Source: Gammaproteobacteria bacterium (GTDB lineage Bacteria > Pseudomonadota > Gammaproteobacteria > Xanthomonadales > SZUA-36). From it: a stretch of 49,139 bases of DNA. The notes beneath the pieces were generated by a model. That model worked only from the letters and a program-made list of their open reading frames with translations, did not search any database and was not told the origin of the DNA. The stretch lies in assembly GCA_024275935.1 (NCBI GenBank), contig JAJRYF010000112.1, forward strand, positions 1-49,139, in the 5' to 3' direction. Positions 42,470-49,139 of this stretch are shown here, in pieces. Positions within the stretch are counted from its first letter, which is position 1. Each line of letters opens with the position of its first letter. The position numbers and the translations under genes are program-made.

Positions 42470-43077
42470 GCAAATATGCCGCAGCTTTATTGCTGCTGCT
42501 AAGCTTGATTCCCGCGCCTTCTCTGGCGCGGGATGAAGTACCGACGCAGGTTGCACAAGCGCTAACCACCGAAGCAATTAGCCAGCAGCTCATGCGTGGC
42601 GAAATCGTAATCGCAGCTTTTACCCCGGATCAGCCTACAACAGGTATGTCTATGTGGGCGGCACTAAGAATTTCTGCCTCGCCCGAGAAAGTTTTTGCTG
42701 CCATCAGCCTGTGCGAGCAAGCCGTTCGTTGGTATCAAAAACTAAAATCATGCCAACAACTTGATCAAGGACCCGGGTTTACTGAATATAAACAGCGAGT
42801 TAAACTCAGTTGGTATTTGCCCGAATTAAACTATTCGTTTAGAGCCAGCTATCCCTACCCAGGAGAAATTCGCTTTCAAGCTCTTTCCGGTGACCTTAAA
42901 ACCTTACAGGGTGGCTGGGATTTGTACCCACGGGGTGGAGCGACGCTAGCACTGTACTTTATTACTATCGAGCCTAAACTCCCAAGCCCGGACTGGTTGA
43001 TGAAAAAAACCATGCGTAAAGACTTGTCAGAAATGCTGCTTACTATAAGTAAAATTGTGGCCGCAGACAAACAATAG
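42451..43077 (+). CDS. Exported SRPBCC (START-like) domain protein
   Basis: A 208-aa protein with a signal peptide (residues 8-26, cleavage near SLA-RD) and a START/polyketide-cyclase-like fold: MWAALRISASPEKVFAAISLCEQAVRWYQKLKSC, FTEYKQRVKLSWYLPELNYSFRASY, LKTLQGGWDLYPRGGATLALYFITIEP, and the long C-terminal helix KTMRKDLSEMLLTISKIVAA. Such periplasmic proteins are thought to bind lipids. No ATG fits; TTG at 42451, inside the end of the peroxiredoxin gene, is the best start and implies coupling. Confidence 0.75.
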   Translation: MAQVPLSKYAAALLLLLSLIPAPSLARDEVPTQVAQALTTEAISQQLMRGEIVIAAFTPDQPTTGMSMWAALRISASPEKVFAAISLCEQAVRWYQKLKSCQQLDQGPGFTEYKQRVKLSWYLPELNYSFRASYPYPGEIRFQALSGDLKTLQGGWDLYPRGGATLALYFITIEPKLPSPDWLMKKTMRKDLSEMLLTISKIVAADKQ

Positions 43078-43083
43078 ACTCGA

Positions 43084-43749
43084 CTAGGAAGTCTCTGATT
43101 TGCCCATAGAAAACTCCATTTGTTCAGCCGGGCTTTCAACTATTGGTGGTTCAATAAACTTAATTCGTTTGCCGCCAAAGAAAACTGCTTTGAACTCTTT
43201 TCGTGAAACTGCCACATAACGATCATTACCGCCAATTTCCACTTGCGCCCCCTCGCGTACCGCATAGCCATGCTCATCTACTCTTACCACCATGGTAGCT
43301 TTAGAGCCGGTATGGCATATGGTTTTTAATTCTCGTAAATGGTCAGCCCAGGCCAATAAGTAGTGGCTACCCTCGAATAATTCACCTTGAAAGTCGGTTC
43401 TCAAACCATACGCCAACACTGGTATGTTCAAGCGATCAACTATTTCACCAAGCTGGAAAACCTGGTCTTTGCTTAAAAACTGAGCCTCGTCTATCAGTAC
43501 GCAATCCACCCCTTCTTGCTCACGGTGAGCTACGGTAATCTCATAAATATCATCGGTATTAACGAAGCTGGTTGCTGGAGACTCCAGGCCAATTCGAGAT
43601 TGAATAACACCCTGCTGATGGCGATCATTCAGCGCAGGGGTAAATAACAGCGGGCGCATACCGCGCTCGCGGTAATTCCAGGCCGACTGTAACAACAAAG
43701 TAGTCTTGCCTGCATTCATGCTTGAGTAGTAGAAATATAGTTTTGCCAT
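43084..43749 (-). CDS. tdk: Thymidine kinase
   Basis: A 221-aa type II thymidine kinase (salvage: thymidine to dTMP with ATP). It has P-loop [58 protein letters not shown] (Walker B and lid), and a thymidine loop YVAVSRKEF. The zinc site region is [12 protein letters not shown]; only one of the usual four cysteines is seen, so structural zinc is probably absent. The C-terminus extends about 15 residues beyond the E. coli enzyme. Confidence 0.94.
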   Translation of the reverse strand: MAKLYFYYSSMNAGKTTLLLQSAWNYRERGMRPLLFTPALNDRHQQGVIQSRIGLESPATSFVNTDDIYEITVAHREQEGVDCVLIDEAQFLSKDQVFQLGEIVDRLNIPVLAYGLRTDFQGELFEGSHYLLAWADHLRELKTICHTGSKATMVVRVDEHGYAVREGAQVEIGGNDRYVAVSRKEFKAVFFGGKRIKFIEPPIVESPAEQMEFSMGKSETS

Positions 43750-43845
43750 AACATGAGCTTATTAAACATAAAAAATATTTCTCATTTTACGCCAAAGCCT
43801 GTCACAATACTGCATTCAAATTATGCCTACTGAAACCCCACCAAA

Positions 43846-45837
43846 ATGAATCTAAACCCACAACAACAAGCAGCTGTTGAGTATCTGGCAGGACCCTTGC
43901 TGGTGCTAGCCGGTGCGGGTAGTGGTAAAACTCGAGTAATTACCGAAAAAATTGCTTATCTGATAGATAAAATGGGGCTGCCACCAAACAAAATTGCCGC
44001 CATCACCTTTACCAATAAAGCTGCTAAAGAGATGCGTGAGCGAATTTCCAGGCGCCTAAAGGGTAAAAACACTAATGGCCTGATACTTTGCACTTTTCAC
44101 GCCCTCGGCTGGCGTATTTTACGGCAGCACAGCAAGGAACTGGGATACCGCCCCGGAATAAGTATTCTTGATGAACGCGACACCCTGCAGTTAGTGCGCG
44201 ACTTGCTAACCCCTGGAACCCAGGCCGATAAAGTCAAACAGGCTCGTTGGCAGTTATCCCGTTGGAAAAACCTAGCACTAACTGTAGCCGAAGCCGAAGC
44301 CAATGCCAGCTCCCCTGGAGAGGTCACCGCAGTTGAGCTGTATAAGCGTTACCAGGATCAACTAAAAACCCTAAATGCAGTAGATTTTGACGACCTGATT
44401 ATGCTGCCTCTATTGCTGTTGCAAGACCCGGCAATCAGAATCATCTGGCAGGAAAAGCTCCGTTACCTGCTGGTAGATGAGTACCAGGATACCAATGAAA
44501 CCCAGTACCGCCTATTAAAACTACTAGCTGGTGGCCGTGGAGCAATTACCGCCGTGGGTGATGATGACCAGTCTATTTATGCCTTTCGCGGCGCACAACC
44601 TGAAAACATTCAACAACTTGGCCAGGACTTTGAGCAGTTAAAAATTATCAAACTGGAGCAAAACTATCGCTCCAGTGGTCGAGTACTAAAAGCTGCTAAC
44701 GCGGTAATTGCCAATAACCCGCACGCGCACCCGAAACAGCTCTGGAGCGCCCTACCTGAGGGTGAGCTAATACGAATTATTCCCTGTGAGGATGAGCGTG
44801 ATGAAGCGCGTAGAGTTACCAGTGAAATTCTGCACCGAAAATTCACTCGCAATAGTCACTATGGAGAGTTTGCAATACTCTACCGAGGCAACTTTCAGTC
44901 CCGGGTATTTGAGCGAACTCTGCGTGAACAACAGATCCCCTACCACCTAAGCGGCGGCACTTCGTTTTTTGGTCGGACTGAAATCAAGGATCTGATGTGT
45001 TATTTCCGGCTGTTGGTGAATCCTACCGATAATACCGCCTTCTTGCGGGTAGTTAATACCCCACGCCGCGGCCTGGGCGCTGGGAGTATGGCCAAAGTTG
45101 CTGCGGCTGCGGCGCAACTAGGCACAGGTATGCTGGATGCCTCTCGGCATGAGCAGTGCCTGAACACCCTCAGCCCACGGGTTGCTACAGCTATGCGCGG
45201 CTTCTCAGATTTAATTCTGCGACTAGGCGCCGCGGGCGAGCATGCTGACCCGATGGTAGCAATCAAAGAGTTGATTGATGAAATTGATTACTCACAATGG
45301 CTGCGTGATCAGGCGGAAACTCCACCAGATGCTGAGCGCCGCCAAAAGAATGTGGATGAATTGCTAAACTGGATACAAAGAATCCATACATCAGCAGACG
45401 CCAGCATGAATTTAACCGACCTGATGGGGCAAATAACCCTGATGACCTCACTGGATGATGAGAAAGACCCTGGCCAGGTTGTCAGGCTGATGACTTTACA
45501 CGCCGCTAAAGGCCTGGAGTTCAAGCATGTATTTATGGTTGGCGTAGAAGAAGGTTTACTGCCCCATCAAATGAGCCTGAATGAGGGTGCCGAGGAAGAA
45601 GAGCGGCGCTTGATGTATGTTGGCATAACCAGAGCTGAAGAAACCCTGACCCTAACCCATGCTGCCCGGCGCAAACGCTTTGGTGAGGCGCTACGCTGTA
45701 AGCCCAGTCGTTTTCTGGCTGAGCTGCCTAAAGAGTGTATCTTACAAACCGGTACTGGCTCAGAAGCCGAAGAAACTGAAAAACAGGAACGCGCCAAAGC
45801 CCACCTTGCCAACCTTGAAGCTCTGTTTGGGGGGTAG
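43846..45837 (+). CDS. rep: ATP-dependent DNA helicase Rep
   Basis: A 663-aa UvrD/Rep SF1A helicase. Motifs in order: NPQQQAAVEYL (Q), VLAGAGSGKTRVIT (I), AAITFTNKAAKEMRER (Ia), LRYLLVDEYQDTNETQY (II), AVGDDDQSIYAFRGA (III), IIKLEQNYRSSGRVL (IV), MTLHAAKGLEFKHVFMVGVEEGLLPH (V), EERRLMYVGITRAEETL (VI). The length and LNPQQQ start fit Rep rather than UvrD. It removes proteins ahead of the replisome and restarts forks. Divergent from tdk. Confidence 0.95.
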   Translation: MNLNPQQQAAVEYLAGPLLVLAGAGSGKTRVITEKIAYLIDKMGLPPNKIAAITFTNKAAKEMRERISRRLKGKNTNGLILCTFHALGWRILRQHSKELGYRPGISILDERDTLQLVRDLLTPGTQADKVKQARWQLSRWKNLALTVAEAEANASSPGEVTAVELYKRYQDQLKTLNAVDFDDLIMLPLLLLQDPAIRIIWQEKLRYLLVDEYQDTNETQYRLLKLLAGGRGAITAVGDDDQSIYAFRGAQPENIQQLGQDFEQLKIIKLEQNYRSSGRVLKAANAVIANNPHAHPKQLWSALPEGELIRIIPCEDERDEARRVTSEILHRKFTRNSHYGEFAILYRGNFQSRVFERTLREQQIPYHLSGGTSFFGRTEIKDLMCYFRLLVNPTDNTAFLRVVNTPRRGLGAGSMAKVAAAAAQLGTGMLDASRHEQCLNTLSPRVATAMRGFSDLILRLGAAGEHADPMVAIKELIDEIDYSQWLRDQAETPPDAERRQKNVDELLNWIQRIHTSADASMNLTDLMGQITLMTSLDDEKDPGQVVRLMTLHAAKGLEFKHVFMVGVEEGLLPHQMSLNEGAEEEERRLMYVGITRAEETLTLTHAARRKRFGEALRCKPSRFLAELPKECILQTGTGSEAEETEKQERAKAHLANLEALFGG

Positions 45838-45857
45838 GAATACCATTTAATGGCTGC

Positions 45858-45925
45858 CCAACATGGATTCCGGGTTCAGCTACTCGCCGCCCAGGAAAGA
45901 CGAGGATAGGTGGCATCCCGGGCCG
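45858..45925. repeat. Possible degenerate palindromic intergenic repeat
   Basis: Between rep and the YceI-like gene, words such as CATGGATTCCGGG, AGGAAAGACGAGGATAGG and CCCGGG resemble decayed versions of the GGAATCCATG-type repeats frequent between proteobacterial genes. No second copy is found here, so the identification is weak. Confidence 0.3.
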
Positions 45926-45970
45926 TTCTGCACATCAAATGCGGGTAGCATTATCCGGGACCCACAGCTA

Positions 45971-46630
45971 CTAGCAATCACTAGCCGCCACCACATCAAA
46001 CACCACTATTAACTCATCAGCAACTGATATTAGACCCAGTGCTGCGCTAAATGGCTTAATTCCAAAAGCGCTTTGCTTTATTCTGAATTCACCTTTTGCC
46101 CGCAGACTATCATTTACAAGCTCCAGAACGGCTGGTATCTCCCGCACAATAGTTTTTCCATACAGCCTAATTCTGAGACTAAATGAACCATCAGTATGGC
46201 TCACATCTGTTTGATTAAATTTATCAATGCTAATTAATAGCTCTGGATACTGACTAGCATGTAAAACCTTCTTGAGCATATTGCGCCGAGTTTTAGTAAT
46301 TGCCTTGGCAGATAATGTACCTTCCAGGCCTGCTGCCTTGCGTAACTCAGGTTTATCGACATCCATATCCGCCAGTAAAACCATTAGCTCGGCGGTTGAG
46401 TTTCCAAGGGGTGATTGTAGTTGCACTTCGCCTGCGAGCGTGTGGATAGAAATCAGGTGTTGATGGGCAAAGCGAGAGAGTCCACCAGCGCGGTCAACCA
46501 CTACCGTTACCAGTGATTGCTCTGGGCAGACCTGAAGTACTTCTACAGCCTGAGCTGAGATTGGTAACAGGCAGCCGGCGATTAAAAAATTTCGAAGTGC
46601 TTTTTCTGCTACCTTGCTCATACCATTCAT
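45971..46630 (-). CDS. Exported YceI-like domain protein
   Basis: A 219-aa protein with a signal peptide (to about residue 29, AQA-VE) and a lipocalin-like YceI-type fold: LVTVVVDRAGGLSRFAHQHLISIHTLAGEVQL, DVDKPELRKAAGLEGTLSAKAITKTRRNMLKKVLHASQYPELLISIDKFNQ, VREIPAVLEL, and KGEFRIKQSAFGIKPFSAALGLISVADELIVVFDVVA. YceI proteins bind isoprenoid or polyprenyl lipids in the periplasm. ATG at 46630 or 46621 cannot be distinguished. It follows the dehydrogenase by nine bases. Confidence 0.78.
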   Translation of the reverse strand: MNGMSKVAEKALRNFLIAGCLLPISAQAVEVLQVCPEQSLVTVVVDRAGGLSRFAHQHLISIHTLAGEVQLQSPLGNSTAELMVLLADMDVDKPELRKAAGLEGTLSAKAITKTRRNMLKKVLHASQYPELLISIDKFNQTDVSHTDGSFSLRIRLYGKTIVREIPAVLELVNDSLRAKGEFRIKQSAFGIKPFSAALGLISVADELIVVFDVVAASDC

Positions 46631-46639
46631 AACTTTTAC

Positions 46640-47770
46640 TTAGTATCCACGCTTAGGATCCACAACCGAAAGCAGTGGCTCGCCCGCCGCATAGCGACGC
46701 AAATTTTCCATCACCAATAATTGTAGGCGCTGACGAGTTCGATCAGAGCGCCCGGCTGTATGCGGGGTAATCAGGACCCTGGGAATAGACCAAAGCGGAT
46801 GCTCTGCAGGCAGGGGCTCAGGGTCGGTAACATCAAGCCCGGCGCCAGCTATATCACCATTTTCTAGCGCTGTTACCAAGTCAGCGGTAACCGTGCTTGC
46901 ACCCCTGCCTACACTGATAAAATAGGCAGAGTTTGGCATGTTTTTAAAGAATTCCAAATTGAAAATGCCTCTAGTACGCGGGGTTAGCGGCACGGTATTA
47001 ATTACCACATCTGCGCGAGCTGCCAGGCTGAGAGTTTCATCGGCCAGCCCTACATACTCAACAAAGTCAGGGCCTTCGCGTTTACTGCTCCGGGTTGCGA
47101 TAACCCGCATACCTAAGGCATGTGCGCGCTTGGCCACCGCTGTACCTATGCCTCCTAGACCTACTACCAGTAGTGTTCGCCCCTGTAACTCAAGGAAAGT
47201 ATTACTGGGGTTGCCTATATTGGCTTGCCAGTTTCCCTGCATTTGTTGGCTATGGTACAAGTCCATGCCACGCATAAGCATCAGCATGAAAGTTACCGCA
47301 TGTTCGGCCAGAGCTGGTGACGCAAGTCGTTGGCCATTACTGACCAGAACTGTGCCACTTTGCAGTGTGGGTGAATTTATACAATTTTCAACACCAGCAT
47401 AGTAAATTTGTAACCAGCGTAACTGTTTGGCCGCACGCAGAAGGCTTAGGTCACAAAACCCAATCACGATATCGGCAGCGCTTACTTCAGCCAATGCCTG
47501 CTCCAGGTTTGCTACACCAACAACTTCGACCCCCGGCAAGAGCTTTGAGATTTTCTCTAACTGATCAGCGGCTAATGTTCGAATTACTACTTTCTGTGGT
47601 GGCTTCCAGCCGGGAAAATCGCGACTGGCAACAGAATGTTGGCGCAGTCCGAGTTCAGAAATCATTGCAAGCGTTGCCGCATCAGGCTCTTGCGCCTGTA
47701 GTGTATTGCCAGTAGAAGTTCCGAGTGTGATTACACTCACAGCTATGATCAGTCGACAAAGTTTATTCAT
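46640..47770 (-). CDS. D-isomer-specific 2-hydroxyacid dehydrogenase with signal peptide
   Basis: A 376-aa NAD(P)-dependent D-2-hydroxyacid dehydrogenase. It has the Rossmann loop VVGLGGIGTAVAKRAHALGMRVIAT, arginine in FISVGRGAST, acid in AGLDVTDPEPLPAEHPLW and catalytic histidine in VLITPHTAG. The start at 47770, with GGAG upstream, gives a strong Sec-type signal (LCRLIIAVSVITLGTSTGNTLQA). Family enzymes are normally cytosolic, so export is unusual. An alternative is that the N-terminus is a membrane anchor. It forms a minus-strand operon with the ABM-domain gene upstream and the YceI-like gene downstream. Confidence 0.85.
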   Translation of the reverse strand: MNKLCRLIIAVSVITLGTSTGNTLQAQEPDAATLAMISELGLRQHSVASRDFPGWKPPQKVVIRTLAADQLEKISKLLPGVEVVGVANLEQALAEVSAADIVIGFCDLSLLRAAKQLRWLQIYYAGVENCINSPTLQSGTVLVSNGQRLASPALAEHAVTFMLMLMRGMDLYHSQQMQGNWQANIGNPSNTFLELQGRTLLVVGLGGIGTAVAKRAHALGMRVIATRSSKREGPDFVEYVGLADETLSLAARADVVINTVPLTPRTRGIFNLEFFKNMPNSAYFISVGRGASTVTADLVTALENGDIAGAGLDVTDPEPLPAEHPLWSIPRVLITPHTAGRSDRTRQRLQLLVMENLRRYAAGEPLLSVVDPKRGY

Positions 47771-47796
47771 ACGGTTCTCCTTTGCAGCAGATCGCG

Positions 47797-48081
47797 TCAA
47801 TTTTCGTACTCTCTGACCACCTCGGTTATAGTGACCTTCCAACTTTTATACCATCGGGTAGCCAGTCGCTGGGCGCTTTGGTGGCCTGGGTCCTGTTTCC
47901 ACCGTTGGATATCTTCTAGCGATACCCAACTGGAAATCGCAATTTCCGTACAACCCTTATTGATAGCCTGAAACTCGAGACAACCGTATTCGTCAAAGGC
48001 AAGGCGGCGCAACTTTTCTGCCAAGGCGAAGTATTTATGGTCGGGCTCAGATAGTTCTGCTGTAAATACCACCAGATACAT
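47797..48081 (-). CDS. Antibiotic biosynthesis monooxygenase (ABM) domain protein
   Basis: A 94-aa small ferredoxin-like-fold protein of the ABM superfamily: VVFTAELSEPDHKYFALAEKLRRLAFDEYGCLEFQAINKGCTEIAISSWVSLEDIQRWKQDPGHQSAQ. Members are dimeric monooxygenases of quinone-like compounds or haem-degrading enzymes, many of unknown role. It lies between ypfJ and the dehydrogenase with short gaps, so co-expression is likely. Confidence 0.8.
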   Translation of the reverse strand: MYLVVFTAELSEPDHKYFALAEKLRRLAFDEYGCLEFQAINKGCTEIAISSWVSLEDIQRWKQDPGHQSAQRLATRWYKSWKVTITEVVREYEN

Positions 48082-48123
48082 TATCCGCCTCCTGATGAAG
48101 CCTCTGTGCTTGGCACCAGATTG

Positions 48124-48972
48124 TTAAAGGCTGGCCGCACTAAAGGTATCACAGGCGCTGATTTTCCCAGCCCGGAAACCAGTGCTAAACCAACGCATCC
48201 GCTGCTCGGAAGTGCCATGGGTAAAGCTTTCTGGAGAAACCCGCCCGGTAGAATTGCGTTGTAGCCGGTCATCACCAATTGCGCTTGCTGCGTTCATGGC
48301 CTCCTGCATATCTCCCTCTTCCAGAATATCGCGGTTGCGTCCACCCCAAATGCCCGCAAAACAATCAGCTTGGAGCTCCTGGCGGACTGAAAGTGCGTTC
48401 ACATTGGCTTTGCTTTTTCCGCGACCTGCCTGGCGTACTTGTTTGGAAATACCAAGAAGTGTCTGCACATGGTGGCCTACCTCATGGGCAATCACATAAG
48501 CCTGGGCAAAGTCACCTCCAGCTCCCATCTTGGTTCTTAAGTCATCGTAAAAACTCAGATCAATATAAACCTTCTGGTCGGTAGGACAATAAAATGGCCC
48601 CATTTGTGATGAACTGGCGCCACACCCAGACTGAACCGAGCCGGTATACATGACTAAGGCCGGATCTTTATAATTTTTCCCGTTTTCTGCAAAAACTGCT
48701 TTCCAGGTGTCTTCAGTGCTGGCCAGTACCGACTTGGTAAACTCAGCCATTTGCTCTTCAGCCGGGCTGGGCTTCCAATTCGGGTCTGCGGTTTCGCTTG
48801 ATGGTAATATTTGTTGCTGAACCTGAAGCAGGGTCAGCGGATTAACTCCTAAAACCCAAGCTGCCAGCAGGGTTAATAAAATTCCAACTAGACCGCCCTT
48901 AAATACTCCACCGCGCCGCATCCCGCGACGGTCTTCAACATTAGTACTTCTTCTTCCTGATTGCCAACGCAT
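48124..48972 (-). CDS. ypfJ: YpfJ-type neutral zinc metallopeptidase
   Basis: A 282-aa protein of the YpfJ/KPN_02809 family. A short basic N-terminus (RRSTNVEDRRG) and one membrane anchor (about 29-50) precede the metallopeptidase-like domain: YTGSVQSGCGASSSQMGPFYCPTDQKVYIDLSFYDDL, the zinc motif VIAHEVGHHVQTLLG, and QELQADCFAGIWG with the third ligand region. Function is not well known. Length is typical. First gene visible of the minus-strand operon. Confidence 0.93.
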   Translation of the reverse strand: MRWQSGRRSTNVEDRRGMRRGGVFKGGLVGILLTLLAAWVLGVNPLTLLQVQQQILPSSETADPNWKPSPAEEQMAEFTKSVLASTEDTWKAVFAENGKNYKDPALVMYTGSVQSGCGASSSQMGPFYCPTDQKVYIDLSFYDDLRTKMGAGGDFAQAYVIAHEVGHHVQTLLGISKQVRQAGRGKSKANVNALSVRQELQADCFAGIWGGRNRDILEEGDMQEAMNAASAIGDDRLQRNSTGRVSPESFTHGTSEQRMRWFSTGFRAGKISACDTFSAASL

Positions 48973-49018
48973 ATACCTCTCCTCAAATTTAAGTCTCTAT
49001 TGCTATTATGAACAACTA

Positions 49019-49138
49019 CTAGCTGGCCAAATCGACAACCAAACCCGGCTTGCTAATACCAGCAGTAACCTCACAACGCCGCTTTAGATAATCCTGAAAT
49101 TCACTTTTCCCCTCATCTTCACCATGCACCAAGTATAC
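49019..49138 (-). CDS. Beta-CASP/MBL-fold RNA-processing exonuclease, C-terminal fragment
   Basis: Only the last 39 codons are in the window: VYLVHGEDEGKSEFQDYLKR at the start of the visible part, ending in LVVDLAS and TAG at 49019-49021. VYLVHGE(D/P)E is the C-terminal motif C region of metallo-beta-lactamase beta-CASP proteins (YshA-type ribonucleases). The gene enters from the right edge. Confidence 0.65.
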   Translation of the reverse strand, partial: VYLVHGEDEGKSEFQDYLKRRCEVTAGISKPGLVVDLAS

Positions 49139-49139
49139 C

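Overview
The window is chromosomal DNA of a Gammaproteobacterium, probably a marine, aerobic to facultative member near the Cellvibrionales/Spongiibacteraceae. The basis is gene content: Rep, ZapE, BioH/BioC, TatD, QueD, SlyX, a periplasmic-type cytochrome c5 and a four-cysteine FNR. The exact genus cannot be read from the sequence. Genes are densely packed, many with ATGA overlaps. I saw no phage, integron or CRISPR; the only mobile DNA is a 121-bp MITE and dispersed intergenic repeats.

Layout. 1-2.3 kb: copper resistance copA (broken by an in-frame TAG) and copB. 2.3-10 kb: a loose set of accessory genes: a DUF924 protein, an outer-membrane transporter-like protein, a FitAB/VapBC-type toxin-antitoxin pair with a visible operator, a pectinacetylesterase-like lipoprotein, a TonB-C-like secreted protein, a 5'-truncated prolyl oligopeptidase, a MOSC protein, an ICMT-like membrane methyltransferase and a DUF2490 protein. 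10-14.3 kb: a cold-shock protein with a long leader, DUF4399 and OsmC proteins, a PuuD-like membrane protein, a small membrane protein, a delta-9 desaturase and tRNA-Arg(CCG). 14.4-18.5 kb: cytochrome c5, an ExeM-like nuclease lipoprotein, an alpha/beta hydrolase and zapE. 18.8-23.4 kb: the biotin operon bioB-bioF-bioH-bioC-bioD on the minus strand, without bioA. 23.4-31.1 kb: comF, the MITE, an unknown protein, a NatAB-like ABC exporter with an exported peptidase, a YadGH-like ABC exporter and a SEC-C/2OG-oxygenase fusion. 31.1-33.8 kb: tatD, ubiA, rubredoxin, queD.

33.8-41 kb is the most interesting part. Two FNR-type boxes sit 36 bp apart in one intergenic region. Each is centred 41.5 bp from a predicted start site, with a -10 hexamer at exactly the class II spacing. 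One promoter reads rightward into a diverged hemN-like gene followed by fnr. The other reads leftward into a roughly 110-nt C-rich transcript that ends in a strong intrinsic terminator and contains no gene: a candidate anaerobically induced small RNA. Downstream of fnr lies a three-gene operon for a 2-oxoacid oxidoreductase of KorAB type with its own NAD(P)H-type flavo-iron-sulfur subunit. Together these look like an oxygen-responsive redox island.

41-49.1 kb: a hemolysin III-like protein, slyX, a peroxiredoxin, an exported SRPBCC protein, thymidine kinase, rep, a YceI-like protein, an apparently exported D-2-hydroxyacid dehydrogenase with an ABM-domain partner, a YpfJ zinc peptidase, and the 3' end of a beta-CASP metallo-hydrolase at the right edge.
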